Source: Corynespora cassiicola (lineage: Eukaryota > Ascomycota > Dothideomycetes > Pleosporales > Corynesporascaceae). From it: DNA of 64,000 nt. The stretch spans positions 1,922,001 through 1,986,000 of the forward strand of contig JAEUWY010000006.1 of NCBI GenBank assembly GCA_022059125.1, read 5' to 3'. The first letter of the stretch is position 1, and every line of letters starts with the position of its first letter. The translations under genes and the position numbers were made by a program. Shown here in pieces: positions 21,742-33,597 of this stretch. The notes below the pieces were generated by a model. That model saw nothing but the letters and a program-made list of their open reading frames with translations. It made no database searches and was not told the DNA's origin.

Positions 21742-23121
21742 TCCCGGTCGACTTCGGGATGCGAAAACCGCTGCAAGCCTTGATGGGGACTTGCGCCCCC
21801 AAAAAGTGGGATCAACAACGCAATCCACATTCAAGCACGATTAGACAATCCCAGCTTCCTTTTCATGACGACTATGTCCACACGTCTATATCATACTGGC
21901 CCTTCGCCTTTGCCACCGGCGGTTTGGGGTCCCTCCGGCCATGACGAACCTCGCTCCATCGATCCAGACACTGTTCGCACTACTGCAGGACCGAGATACA
22001 ATTGCGCATAGACCTAGTTGCCGTGGGGTGTTTGAATAGTTACAAGGGAGAGTGGTTTGGCTATGGCCATGACGAGGGATTTCGGCGGGCGCCATCTGGC
22101 AATACCGTCATTTCTACCATTATATGTTTCGAGTTTCCTGTTTCCTATTTCCCTTTTCCTTTCGGTCGTTTCTACACATAGAAGTCGGCCTATACCCCCC
22201 TTTCCAACATAGTTAATCCTGCACCGAGCATTTCACCAGCCATTTGCCAAGGCTATACGACTTGCATGAACGACATCCATTCCCTTTTCCTTTCTTTTTT
22301 TCCTCTGTTTCATCTCGTCCTGTGTTAATGTCTCTTTCAGCAATGGGTCCTCTGCGCATCAATGGCGATGCGAATGGGTATGTCATGGGAGTTTCTCGGG
22401 ATGGCGTGGGATTGGGCTGTGCATTATGCATGGAGCATATGGGTAAAAAAGCGGCTGGCCACACCCTTTGTTACTATGCCATCTCTACCGGATTGGTCAC
22501 TCGCCGTCATGAGCTTGGTAGAGATGGCTCGATCACGGATGTATGAGTCACGGGTTATGGGCCACGGTTTTCCTTCAGGGCTGGGACTAGAGACTGTATC
22601 AAGAGGTGGATGAGGACCATGTGCGGCTAATGATGGTGGCCTTGTCAATGTATGAATATATAGTCCCCAAAAGCTTGTCGTTGTTGCGTGAAGAGGTGCA
22701 GATGGCTTGTGATGTTGCGCGAGTCATGGGCAGAGGTGTGTGTGAGAGCGGCAAGGGCCCCGCTAGGCGCGCGCTGCCGTCGGGGGCAGCTTTCTGCAGG
22801 CCCCGGACAACACGAAGGCTAGGCTGCAGCGCCTGCAGCGCCTGCAACCCGCACGCGACGGCGACGGCGCGCCGTTTGGACGTTGGGTGGAGGTGAAAGG
22901 AAGCTCCGGCCGTCACCGTTAGCTCCCGAGCGGGCTTTCGGGATGGGACTTCCGCTCGGGACTGGCGCTGCTCGCGTCGGCCTGGCCAAAAACCTTCTGC
23001 TCACAACACGCTGTCGTCATCCCCCCCCCCCCCCCCCCTCCCCAGACTCTCCTCTCCACGCAACCCCCACCGTCCCCCGTATCCCGTCTAATCCGGCCTC
23101 CCCTCACGGCACGACGCGTAC
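21742..23121. other. 3' region of the regulator gene and promoter of SRP receptor beta
   Basis: No gene is supported. TTTCC/TTTTCC-rich runs at 22130-22320 probably belong to the regulator's 3' flank. The last 100 nt before 23122 form a pyrimidine-rich leader with an 18-base poly-C tract. Confidence 0.5.
23021..23038. repeat. Poly-C tract of 18 bases
   Basis: An uninterrupted run of 18 C, then TC and a further CCC, about 85 nt before the SRP receptor beta start codon, probably within its promoter or leader. Length may be uncertain, as homopolymers are error-prone. Confidence 0.9.
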
Positions 23122-24151
23122 ATGGCGTGGTACGACGAGGACAGCTGGGCTACGGCCGCCTTTGCGCCCAAGCTGTCTACGATAGCCATCACGCTGGCCT
23201 TCGCCCTCCTACTCCCCATCCTGCTGCATATCTTCATTTACCGAAAGGCAACCCCGACGACCCTCCCCTCATTTCTGCTCATTGGCCCCAGTGGCGCCGG
23301 AAAGACGGCGCTTCTGACGCTGGTACGTGCCTGGCCCCCTCCGCCTCCTGCTTGCAGCACGCAAACCCAGACATGCTCCTTTGCTGCTGTCGTCTTTGGT
23401 CACTGCAGTATCCATCCATGAGACGTACCACTATGCTGTATATCACTCAAATCTCACATATAACTGCCAGACTGAACGCAACACCGTCTCCTCAACCCAC
23501 ACGTCGACCGCCCCGCTCACGATCCAAGCTCTTCTCCCCGATGGCTTCGTCCCCAACTCGTCCCACTATCGCTCCGCCGGCGACCCTGCTTACGAACGTG
23601 CGCGTCGATTTCTCCTCGTAGACACCCCCGGCCACGGGAAACTGCGCCACTTTGCGACGTCACAATTGGCCAACCCTACCAATGTCCGTGGCATCATCTT
23701 CGTCGTGGACGCAGCGTCGGTTGCCGAGGAGGCGGGGCTCAATGAAGCAGCCGAGTACCTACATGACATTTTGTTATCCCTGCAGAAACGATATACGGAT
23801 GCCAAAACGAGCAAGGGTCCCAAGGAGATCCCTGTTCTCGTTGCTGCCAACAAATTGGACCTGTTCACTTCTCTTCCGCCCCACCTTGTCCAGATCCAGT
23901 TGGAGAAGGCCATTACAGGCGTCAGGAAGAGCCGGGCGAAAGGGCTGAAGGATTCAAGCAATGCCCTGGGCGGTGATGACGACGGCCTTGACGAGGAAAG
24001 GGAATGGTTAGGCGAGGGGGGTGAGGGCAATTTCGAATTTGGACAGATGGAAGAGGTTGGAACGAGCGTCACAGTCAAGGGGGGCAACGTATTGGGGGGT
24101 GAGGGTGCAGACGTGAAGAGTTGGTTTGAGTGGATTGCTGAGCACTTGTGA
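23122..24151 (+). CDS. SRP102: Signal recognition particle receptor subunit beta
   Basis: Two exons, 23122-23322 and 23471-24151, around a 148-nt intron with GTACGT donor and GCCAG acceptor. The product is 293 residues. An N-terminal membrane anchor (about 20-40) is followed by a small-GTPase domain: Walker A GPSGAGKT (55-62), the switch region THTSTAPLT, G3 DTPGHGK (118-124) and G4 NKLD (194-197). This is the order expected of the beta subunit, which anchors the SRP receptor in the endoplasmic reticulum membrane and regulates docking of ribosome-nascent chain complexes. The exon 1 start MAWYDEDSW gives the short lumenal segment expected. An insert rich in Gly, Asp and Glu (about 230-265) lies before the C-terminal helix SWFEWIAEHL. 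The exact acceptor is chosen by family fit; another AG at about 23409 is possible but fits less well. Confidence 0.92.
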
Positions 24152-26398
24152 GAGCATCCGCCATGCTAGACTTGCGGTCTGGAGTCAGCCTTGCCCTCGC
24201 AGTTGCAGCGCCGCCCAGCCTACGATTGTCGCCCCATGACCGACCGTCCTTACGGGGCCAACTGGGATACTGTGCTTAACAAGAGGTGTGCAAATGCTGG
24301 TCGGAGTCAGTGGTAATGTCGCACATTGCCCTTCCGGGCCGTCACATCTCAATGCCAACAGGGCAGCATTGCTCTAAACGGGGAAGCGCGTCGCTCGACA
24401 AAATGCATGGAGAATTAGTCGCGTCAAATGAAAGTCACCGCGGGCATTCTACTCGCTGGATATTACACCGCAAGCTTTCCAATACAGCGGTCCCTCGCCG
24501 ACGCATAGCAAGAAAGGGTGGTGCGTGTGCCAGTCGTCCCGTGAAATGTGCGCACATTGCATGCCGTGCTGAGCACCCTACCAAAGGATGCCCATGCCTC
24601 TCGAGTCAGAGACTGGTCTTTCATTCGTCATCTGAACAGTTTCCATGACGCCTGTCCCTAGCGATTGCAGGGTGCAGTGGTAAAAAGTGGACCTGCCCTT
24701 CAGCCCTACAGCCACAGGCATCCCACCTTGCCGTTAGGTTCTTCTTGGTCCCTGTTCCTCCGACTCCATGCCGAACCTACGCCAAACAAACAATACTGCT
24801 GACTCACCCGGTGGCTTATCCCTTTTGGCTATGAAATGAATGCACAACGGAGATCGGCCGCTTCGACCCCAACTCGTGCTCCCTCCCCCCTCCCCGTCCT
24901 AGCCAATACCTGAAATGAGCAAACGATTTGGCCTTTGATGGCGAACGTGTCTTGGGTGATCCTCGGCCCGGACCTTGCCTGTCATCATAGTGCGTCTGCC
25001 GTATCGCACTCCGGCCCGCAACATCTCGCGTGTTGAGGGATTCACGGCATCATAGGTCGGACTAGGGCAACGCAGGTAAGCTTACTACCCTACCCTCGAG
25101 ATCCTCTCATATGGGGTGTCCATCTAGTAGGTAGAAGTGCGACATGGCTCACTCATCGACACCGAAGATAACTGGAACAATCTGCGTCTGCCGAACTGGC
25201 ACCTCGCTTTAGCTTCCTGCTTTGGGGAGCGTTCCGCTTCCTCCGCTTCCTTCCCGCTACCGCTGGACAAGGGTGGACGATGCCCGGGGTGATGATCGGT
25301 GACAAGTAGGCTGGTATCAGCTTATCCTTTCGCACTCTCGCGCGCTCTCGGGCTTATCATTGTTTAAACGCGGGATGGATCGGACGGACAGCGCATGCGT
25401 GCGGCACAGTTTGACCCACACCAAACGTCCACACTATAGTATGCAAATGGAAGTAGGACAAGGTTGATGGAGCCGGAATTCAGAGCGGCTATGCACATGG
25501 TGTGCCTTGGCTTTCATTTAAGCTGCATGGTCTGCAGTCCGGCAGAGGATAGGACCAGTGCTAGGACGTGCTGCGAAGGCGTTATCCATCTAGCAATCCC
25601 GTCGTCAAAGGATCCACCCCGGCTCTCATCAAAGGCCACCACCGTGGCTGTACAGTGTGCATTCAACCCAAGAGACAGGCATTGTCGTTGTATTTGCCAT
25701 GGAGACGCACGAGTATAAATAAACAATCAACCATCGTATGTGTAGTATTCTTATGCCTGGTGGCCTGCTTTACTCGCGTAGTTGTGCACATCTTCCGCTG
25801 CGGTGCTACGTGTTTATGCAGGACCTCCCGCACACTTGGCCTCTTCGCATGCGGGAGGTCCACTGCGGGGCGTACAGACGTCCACCCTCATTTACGAGAC
25901 GATGCTGGACAGTCGGTAGTTGGGACTGGAGTGCAGACGTACTCGAGAGTGCGGCAGGGACTTGTGTAGCATAACAGATCAGATCTCTGTGTTTCCCAAG
26001 ATGAGCCTGGTTCCGAAAGCGCGGAGTGGAGAGGGGCTGTGTACTCGAGAGGAGCGGGATGATGGGAGGGGGTTTGTTGACAGACGGGCGAGCCCACCTC
26101 ACCTGGGCGGGTGGGGCGGCCCACGGCACGTGGTAAGGCTGAGCTAGTTCCGCATGGGGACTGGCGCGTCGGTCAGGGCCGAGGCCGCTTAGTGGCGGGT
26201 TAAAGTTTCTTTTGACGTTTTCGCGAAAACGGCGGAAGAGAGAGGAACGATCACGACATCAAATTTGCCTGAGCAAGCGCAAGGGTACCGAAACTCGATC
26301 ATTCCACCGCGAAAAGGCTTTTTTGCGCTACCGATAGTCTCCCCTCGTGCTCTCGTGGCTTCTTGCTTGTACATCCAGCTCGGCGCAAAAAAGGCAAC
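24152..26398. other. Intergenic, 2.2 kb, no gene seen
   Basis: Open frames are short and without recognisable content. The last 150 nt before 26399 are presumed promoter and leader of the CBS gene. An inverted repeat occurs at about 25826-25861, where GGACCTCCCGCA on the left pairs with TGCGGGAGGTCC on the right; it could form a hairpin. Confidence 0.5.
25826..25861. repeat. Perfect 12-bp inverted repeat (possible hairpin)
   Basis: GGACCTCCCGCA and its exact reverse complement TGCGGGAGGTCC are separated by a short spacer in a region with no coding gene. Such a stem can arise by chance in GC-rich DNA, or be part of a terminator or structured RNA. Confidence 0.6.
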
Positions 26399-28034
26399 AT
26401 GTCCACCAAGACACGCCCCGCCATCCCACCTGTCGTCATGGACAGCATCACGCAGCAGATCGGCAACACGCCGCTCGTGCGCCTGAACAAGATCCCACAG
26501 TCCCTCGGCATCGAAGCGACCGTCTACGCGAAGCTCGAAATGTTCAATGCCGGCGGGTCGGTCAAGGACCGCATCGCCCTGCGCATGATCGAAGAGGCCG
26601 AGCGCTCTGGCCGCATAAAACCGGGCGACACGCTCATCGAGCCCACGTCCGGAAACACGGGCATTGGCCTGGCGCTCGTCGGCGCCGTCAAGGGGTACAA
26701 GACCATCATCACGCTCCCCGAGAAGATGAGCCCCGAGAAGGTCGCCGTGCTCAAGGCGCTCGGGGCCGAGATCATCAGGACGCCGACAGCGGCCGCATAC
26801 GATTCCCCGGAGAGCCACATTGGGGTTGCCAGGAGGCTGCAGAAGGAGCTTCCCAATGCGCACATCCTGGACCAGTACTCGAATGTGGATAACCCGCGTG
26901 CGCACGAGTATGGAACCGCCGAGGAGGTCTGGGAGCAGACCGAGGGCAAGGTTACGTGCTTGGTTGCGGGCGCGGGGACCGGAGGTACGATTACGGGGCT
27001 CGCTAGGGGCCTGAAGAAGCACAAGCAAGATGTCAAGATTGTCGCTGCGGATCCTCATGGCAGTATCTTGGCCCTGCCAGAGAGCTTGAATGAAGAGCAC
27101 AAGAATGAGGGATACAAGGTTGAGGGTATTGGATACGACTTCATTCCCGATGTGCTGGACCAGAAGATTGTGGATACCTGGTATAAGACGGACGATCGTG
27201 CCAGTTTCCAGTATGCTAGGAGGCTAATCGCCGAGGAGGGCATTCTGTGCGGTGGCTCGAGTGGAAGTGCCATGGACGCCATGGTTCGTGCAGTCAAGGA
27301 CCTGAACCTGGGCAAGGACGACGTGGTCGTCGTGATTCTCCCCGACAGCATCCGCAGCTATCTCAGCAAGGTACGTTCATCCCTGAGAGCTTCACGGCAG
27401 GTTTACTCACATCCCCCCTCAGTTCGCCGACGACGACTGGCTCGCCGCCAATGACCTCCTCCCCCCCACCCCCCCAATCACCCCCTCCTCCCCCCTGACC
27501 CGCACCCGCTCCGCCAGCGTGAAAAACGACGCCTTTCACGGCGCCACCATCTCCGCCCTCCGCCTCAAGCCCGTAACCACCATCCCCACCGACTCGTCGT
27601 GCGCCGAGGCCATCGAAACCATGCGCGAAAAGGGCTTCGACCAACTCCCCGTCTCCGCCTACTCGCCCTCGGGAAAAGCCCGCCTCGTCGGCCTCGTCAC
27701 CCTCGGCAACCTGCTCTCCTACATTGCGAGCGGCCGCGCCACCCCCAAGAGCAGCGTCCAAGACATCATGTTCGATTTCCGCAGGCTCAATGAGGTGGTG
27801 ACCGATCTTGGGCGGTTGCATCTCGATGGCGCCGCTGAGGGCAAGAAGAAGGGCTCGCGCCGCGAGTTTGTAGAGATCACGCGTGAGACCCGGCTCGCGG
27901 ACCTGAATAAGTTCTTTGAGTGGAATTCGGCGGCGGTGGTTACGGAGAAGGTGGAGGGGGGCGAGTTGAGGGCTGTGGCGGTGGTTACCAAGGTGGATTT
28001 GCTTACGTGGATGGTTAGGCAGGGAGGGGTTTAA
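26399..28034 (+). CDS. CYS4: Cystathionine beta-synthase
   Basis: Two exons, 26399-27370 and 27423-28034, with a 52-nt intron (GTACGT donor, CTCAG acceptor). The product is 527 residues. It condenses serine and homocysteine to cystathionine in transsulfuration. The N-terminal PLP fold (about 14-325) shows QQIGNTPLVRLN, the Schiff-base lysine K56 in GGSVKDR, the substrate loop TSGNTGIG, the phosphate loop GAGTGGT and GGSSGSA. The C-terminal half carries a CBS-domain pair (about 366-420 and 465-527: DQLPVSAY, VGLVTLGNLLSYI, AVVTKVDLLTWMV). No N-terminal heme-binding extension of the mammalian kind is seen, as in yeast. An insert rich in Pro, Thr and Ser links the two parts. The start is the first ATG after the pyrimidine-rich leader. 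Confidence 0.96.
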
Positions 28035-30439
28035 TAGGGCGTAGAGAGTAGAGGTTAGAGGGTTTAGATGGGGGTTTGGGAGTGTTGGATGATTTATACG
28101 TGAAATATGAAGACTTAAAAAAATAGCATATTGGACATGAGGACGGAGTTCTCAGGTTTCAACATTATGGCGATGGGATTGAATGGGATGGATTGGCATG
28201 GGAAATGGATGGTTGTTTTGTATTTGGAGGGTCTTGATAGATGAAAGACTTCAACGTCTAGAAATTATTGACTTTGAATTGCTGTTTTGGGGTGTATGAG
28301 TGATGTTATGTGTATCTGACGAATGGTGATGATGAGAATCATCACTAAATGGCAGCTGGACTTGAAATTTTACACATGCACCCCATCACTCCTTGAATTC
28401 AGGTGAGTTTTGGCCAATTGGCTATGTCAGTAGTATAGAGGAGCTTGGCATGCTCACAGGGGTATATAAAGACCTCTTCCCACCCGGTTCTAACGTTCCT
28501 CACACACCATCACGGTTCCTACTGCGATCTTAAAAAAATTTCAACACGCCTCTATGCTGTGTCTACAAGATTTAAACACAAAAAGACGCACTACATGTCG
28601 AACCTGGCTTTTCTACATTAAAACTGCCTCCTTCCGAGCTATTGAAGGCCCACCACCTTTTATAAACTGAAAACATCTGCCTACAGGATATGCTTTTGCG
28701 ATATGGGCTCCCTTAAAACAAAACGGCAACAAAGTCGTGGATGGAAAAGTCTTCCAACGAAGGGCGACACGTAAAAATTGAGCATCTCCTGAAATGTGGA
28801 GCAACTTCGTTGGAGAGATTCTGCATCAGAGCTCTAGTATGGCTCACCTTGGAATTTAAAACCAAAACACATAACAATTGGACGTATGTGTGCGAGGGAA
28901 CTAAAACCAACTACAATGGAACTATGGGGAAACTATGAGTCTATTAAACCGAATCACCAGTTACACTATGTTGGACTGGCCTCTCGAAATTAAAATCATG
29001 GACCTAACTAAGATTAATCTTTTCCCGGATTAGAATTTACCATGGACCCCTTTTATGAATTTTTCGAGTAGGACATTCAAAAACATTCATATCAGAACTC
29101 ATGAGCGGCAAGTTCTCTCGGGATATCATCACCAGGCCCACTATGGGCTCCTTGGGAGGAAAGAGCACGCGTCCAAAAGCTTCCATTACCGATATTGGCT
29201 GTTGGGGAAACCCAATGTACCTGTCGTCAGACCTAACGATAGGCAGGCTCAACCGACCGATAGTAGGTAGCTCGCTCAACAGCCGAAGGGCTTAAACAAC
29301 CATTCACCACTTTATTCTTTGGCCCATCTGCGTGTCTCTCGATCGGCTGATGCCCTATCCGATTCATTTGCCCACCATGGGCTGTCCGGACAGAATGCGA
29401 AAATTCCAATCAATTTGGATCATGAATTCATCCTATGGTCAACAAAATGCTCATCTTCGGGCCATATAATATAACTTTTGAAACAGTGTAGAATCCTCTA
29501 CATGTATGCCACATGGGGGATTTGAAGGGTCCAAAACCCACATACATGCTATTCTAATTGGTAGCAAAGAAAGTGGATGTCAAACTCGGCAATCACTAAA
29601 AAATTGATGGTCGTGCTTTTAATTAATCCGCAGGCCTCTATAATTGGAGATTATGGAATCTAAAAATAAGTTGGCGGATTGGAATGTTTACAGGACACAG
29701 TCTTCCAGGCTAAATTACATTCAATAGATAAGTTGGGGTCTCTAAACACTCAAATCACCTGGGAGAGAATCTAATGGCTAAAATCAAATTACAGAGCTGG
29801 GAATGAAAGTTTTTTTCCGGATCTTCAAATAGAAAATGCATGTTGGCAGATGATATGTTCTTTCTGAAACTAATTTTCAGCTAATATAAGATGCAAAATG
29901 TAACAAAGAATGGTCATCATAATTAGCGGACATTCAAGATCATGAATGTCTTGGATAAAATGCCTCAAACTCGAATATCGATACACAAAACCTATGTGCC
30001 CAGGATTTCTGGCCCTCTCCTCAAAATCAGTTATGCATACTAGTAATACCACAAACACCGCCTTCCTTAACTTTAATGCCTGGTGGGCAACAATTCTGGA
30101 CATATGAACTACGAAAATGATGTTGCTGGCAAGAATGCAACAAAACTGATAAAACCTCATTGTAGTATTTCTTAAACGGGGATGGAAAGGCTAATGAAAT
30201 CCAACTGATGTGGAATTAAATTTTAGGCCTGATCTACTATTTATTCCTTGAGACAAAGATTGTAAAACTGTTTCTCGAATCTAGACTACATGCGCTACAT
30301 GTACCGGATCCATGGAGTAGCTATCTATATCCATATTGTCATTTCTTTCATGATGGTGTTCACCATTATATACAACATGCCTGCTATCTTCAAACAAATA
30401 GCTTTTAAAAAAAACCCATACCGTTTAACAAATACTAAA
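28035..30439. other. AT-rich gene-poor block
   Basis: After the CBS gene's 3' end the sequence is AT-rich with no credible coding frame on either strand. A well-formed TATA box and leader at 28463 lead into nothing recognisable. The stretch 29,300-30,290 has many stops in all frames and looks eroded. Confidence 0.5.
28463..28470 (+). promoter_or_regulatory. Orphan TATA box with leader-like sequence
   Basis: TATATAAA is followed by CTCTTCCCACCC and TTCCTCACACACC, which resemble a fungal core promoter and transcription start, but no coding frame follows. It probably marks a lost gene. Confidence 0.4.
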
Positions 30440-32155
30440 CTATCTGCGCCGCCTAATCCTCATAACCGTACTCTCATAAGGAGCGCGAAACTCCATACTC
30501 TCAAGCATCTTCGGCCTCTCACTCAAAACCTCCAAATCATAATTCCGAACCAAATGCGCAAACATAACCTTCATGACATGCGCCCCGAAAAAGCGACCGG
30601 GGCACCCATTCCTCCCGTACCCAAACGTCATGAACGCATCATCCAGCGTCACAATCGGGTTTTGCGGCAGAGCACGACTTTCTGCATCCGGAGCTGCAGG
30701 CCCGGCGAAACGAAAAGGGTTGAAGCGCGTTGGCTCGGAGTAAAAGTCGGGATCCATGTGGATGTTGTGCATTGGAATCTCCATATGCACGCCCTTGGGC
30801 ACTTTAACGCCGCCGATTTCGATACCTCCAGGGGCGTTCACGCGGCGGGGGAAAGCTAGGTTGCCAAAGTCGGAATGCCGCATGGATTCGCGGAAGGTGG
30901 GGTCGAGGAGATGTAGCTGGGCAACCGCATCCTTAGACTACTCTTTTTCTTTGCCGAATACTTCGTCGCATTCTTTGCGTAAGGCCTCAGTGTAGTTTTC
31001 TGCCCCAGGTGCACTGTATAAATCAAATATCGTACTGGATAGTGTCATGCTTAGTGGAGGTACAGAGTTGAAGTTGAGCAGTAGGAGGCGGTGGGCGATA
31101 CGGCGTGAAGATATCTGGTCTGGGTTACCAGTCGATGTACTTTCTTCGATGAGCCATTGCAGAATATCGTTCTGTGTAATGTAATCAGTCTACTTATTGG
31201 CGAGAATATACCATGGGCTCTTACCGGAGGATCTTTTCCGTCATGGTCCCCTGTTACTCTTGCGTTGAAGTCCCTTGGTCGTTCTTCTATTAATGGCTGA
31301 GTGATGCGTATAAAGGCTTCGAAGTGTCTCGTTCCTTTCCGGTGGATCAAAGGTCCTAAAACTGGTTTTAGAAAATTTGGAACAAATTCAATAGCAACTC
31401 CATCTTGGAGAATGGCTTTTCAATGACCCAAAGTGTGGTTTAGATAGTGTCTGTCACGACCTGGTCAAGGCTCAACATCAATTCTAACAGGACGTTCGCA
31501 CAAAATTACAGAGTGGCAGTCCGACTACAACGCGATTGAATGTGCGATTTGCCACATCTTGTAGCAAAGACCAAATTTGAACAGACTTCCAATCTTTTGA
31601 AAGTCCAAATATTTCGTCAAAGGCTAATTGCACCTCTTCAGCTAATTCAGTCGTGATGGATCCATAGCGTTTGGTTATTTGCTTTCGCACGGTGTCTACT
31701 TCGTAATTGCTGGTGAATACGTTGGGATCACGCATGGTACAACCCGCGCTGATATTTTCTGCTTGTGGCGCATGCGCGTCGACGATCCTCTCTGGTGTAC
31801 TGAGTACTGGTTTGAGCTGTGATGGAGGAATCACCATGATGGGCCCCTTTCTGATATTTGCGACCAAGAAAGGTTGACCAGCTTTACCATACTACAGCGT
31901 ATTAGTTTTCAACACGGGATAGTCTTGATTCGCAGATAACTTTGCATATCCATCAGCAACATGTTATGGTGTATAAAAAAACGAGCGCAGAGAAGCTCTC
32001 AGGTAAGAAAACCATTCTTTCTTTCGACCCAGGAATGGACTCGTCTGGTGGAATTTCTCTATATCCTTGTCCGAGGAAAGATGACTTCTTGCGATCAAAA
32101 CTATTGGAAGTAAAACGACGGCCAAAATAGCCCACGGTCCTCCGAAAAAGTCCAT
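30440..32155 (-). pseudogene. Cytochrome P450 monooxygenase, inactivated
   Basis: Minus-strand pieces assemble into a nearly whole fungal P450: membrane anchor from MDFFGGPWA (32155), KEWFSYLRA, an exon from ANIRKGPIMV to VVVGLPLC (about 31865-31510), FLKPVLGPLIHRK, then a last exon from 31171 with the ExxR helix (FRESMR) and heme loop FGYGRNGCPGR, ending at 30440. A clean intron (GTAAGA donor, ACACAG acceptor) precedes the last exon. Lesions: TAA at 31964-31966 where CAA is expected; TAG at 30938-30940 where TGG is likely; an apparent frame break after GLPLC near 31490; and the donor before TATGGTAAAG no longer keeps frame. Both stops are CpA-to-TpA type changes. The 3' half is GC-rich and clean, the 5' half AT-rich. 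Substrate unknown. Confidence 0.8.
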
Positions 32156-32826
32156 GTTGGTGTTTGAGGCGCCGGCCCTGGCTTTTGGGGCGGTGCCTGT
32201 ACGATTTGTCGCTGTGTTGGGCGCGAAAATGCGAAACAAAATCTGTGCCCAAGCATGAAACTTTACGTTTTGATTGATGCGCTGGGAAGCGGCACAGCAA
32301 CTTTTTGTGGACTCTTCAAGAGCTTTGGGGGCCACGTCCGTGTGGTCGCCTCCTCGGCGAGATTAGTGCTTAGGCTAGCACTTGGACTATTCCAGGGTGA
32401 AGGTTGGGCCCCTAACCAATCAGAAGCGGCACAATCCAGAGCTAGCTTGCAGGCGCATCATATCTTGAGCAAAACATGAGTCTTAACTCACATTTTTCGG
32501 TCGGATTAGATACATTGGCATCTGATATAATGATAGATATTCTAGTCTAGCTTTTTGTCACGGTTGATGACCATGCATGAGCGAGAATGTGAAAAAGAAA
32601 AAACAACTGAATTGTCACACTTGTATCGTCTAGTTGAAAAAACAATAGATGGAATGCATTACTTTAAAGATTATCGCTAGATGCTATTGTTCAACGCCCG
32701 AAAATGCAAAGAGACCGACTCCAAGCGCTAAATGCTAGAAAAAACCACCCAATATCCATTCCCAAGCCGTTTTTATCGTAGACATGGCCAAAACATGGCT
32801 TTGCTCTCATTACCAAACCGTACTAT
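32156..32826. other. Intergenic, AT-rich
   Basis: Upstream flank of the dead P450 and 3' flank of the But2-type gene. No coding sequence is recognised. Confidence 0.5.
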
Positions 32827-33597
32827 CTACTCCTCTTCCGGGATGCAGTACTCGATGAACCACCCTGCCTTCTCATTCTGCAGCATGGTAACACTTCCCT
32901 CCGCTCCTGCCTTGGGCTCAATACCATCCAAGTCAGTCAGGATGTTCAAGTAAGGCTTGCAAGGCAGAGCACCGGCACCGTGATCAGATCCTGGTGGAGT
33001 GATATCCCAGTTGCTGAAGTCGGGAGAGGCAAAACGCTTGTTGGGGACCATGGGCCCGATGACACTCCACGCGGAGTCAGGACCAAGGTTTCCGAGATCA
33101 AGGTTGAAGGCCTGAACAAATCCCGTGTTGACAACCTTGAAATCAGGACCAGTCTCCTGGAACCAGTTCAGAGAACACTCCCGAGCATCTTCGGGCAGCT
33201 CGAAGCTGACAATCTGGTTGATCTTGTTGACGCGGTTGTCCTCCTGAGAGAGGAAGACTTTATCGGCCAGTTCACCAGCGCGGTTGGGCTCGTCGCGCCA
33301 GAGAGTGTGCAGTGTAGCGTTGAAGTTGCGTCGCATAGCGCATCTGGTGGGCGTGGCTTCCGGCGTCGGCTTGGAAGTGGTGGGGGCTGGAGCAGGCGCG
33401 GAAGGTGATTTGCCGTCGGGACACACTCCATCATTCCAGCATGCGTTAACAGAGCAGCATCCGGCGTAGCCGGTGCTGGCGCAGGTGTACCACAGGAAGC
33501 CCGATGGGCAGTCAGCTTGGCGCACTGGAGCGGGAGCGGCCAAGCTCAGGCTGGAAGCGGCAATGGACAGGAAAATGGCGGTTGCGAAAGAAGGCAT
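32827..33597 (-). CDS. Secreted protein with Cys-rich N-terminal module and But2-like C-terminal domain
   Basis: Intronless, 256 residues. Signal peptide MPSFATAIFLSIAASSLSLA with cleavage near APAPVRQA. A small cysteine module follows (about 29-60: CPSGFLWYTC, GCCSVNAC, CPDG), like the chitin-binding-like or effector-associated modules of fungal secreted proteins. A Pro/Thr/Ala linker (about 65-84) leads to a globular domain (about 85-256) with QIVSFELP, NWFQETGP and an aromatic C-terminal strand GWFIEYCIP, the pattern of the But2 C-terminal family. It is probably a wall-associated or host-facing protein; the ubiquitin-related name of the family does not imply that role here. It lies in a gene-poor AT-rich block, which is common for such genes. 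Domain assignment is from pattern memory. Confidence 0.8.
   Translation of the reverse strand: MPSFATAIFLSIAASSLSLAAPAPVRQADCPSGFLWYTCASTGYAGCCSVNACWNDGVCPDGKSPSAPAPAPTTSKPTPEATPTRCAMRRNFNATLHTLWRDEPNRAGELADKVFLSQEDNRVNKINQIVSFELPEDARECSLNWFQETGPDFKVVNTGFVQAFNLDLGNLGPDSAWSVIGPMVPNKRFASPDFSNWDITPPGSDHGAGALPCKPYLNILTDLDGIEPKAGAEGSVTMLQNEKAGWFIEYCIPEEE

Noticed and set aside
26189..27100. 303-residue frame antisense to the CBS gene.
   Set aside because: Shadow of the strongly biased codons of cystathionine beta-synthase; no domain.
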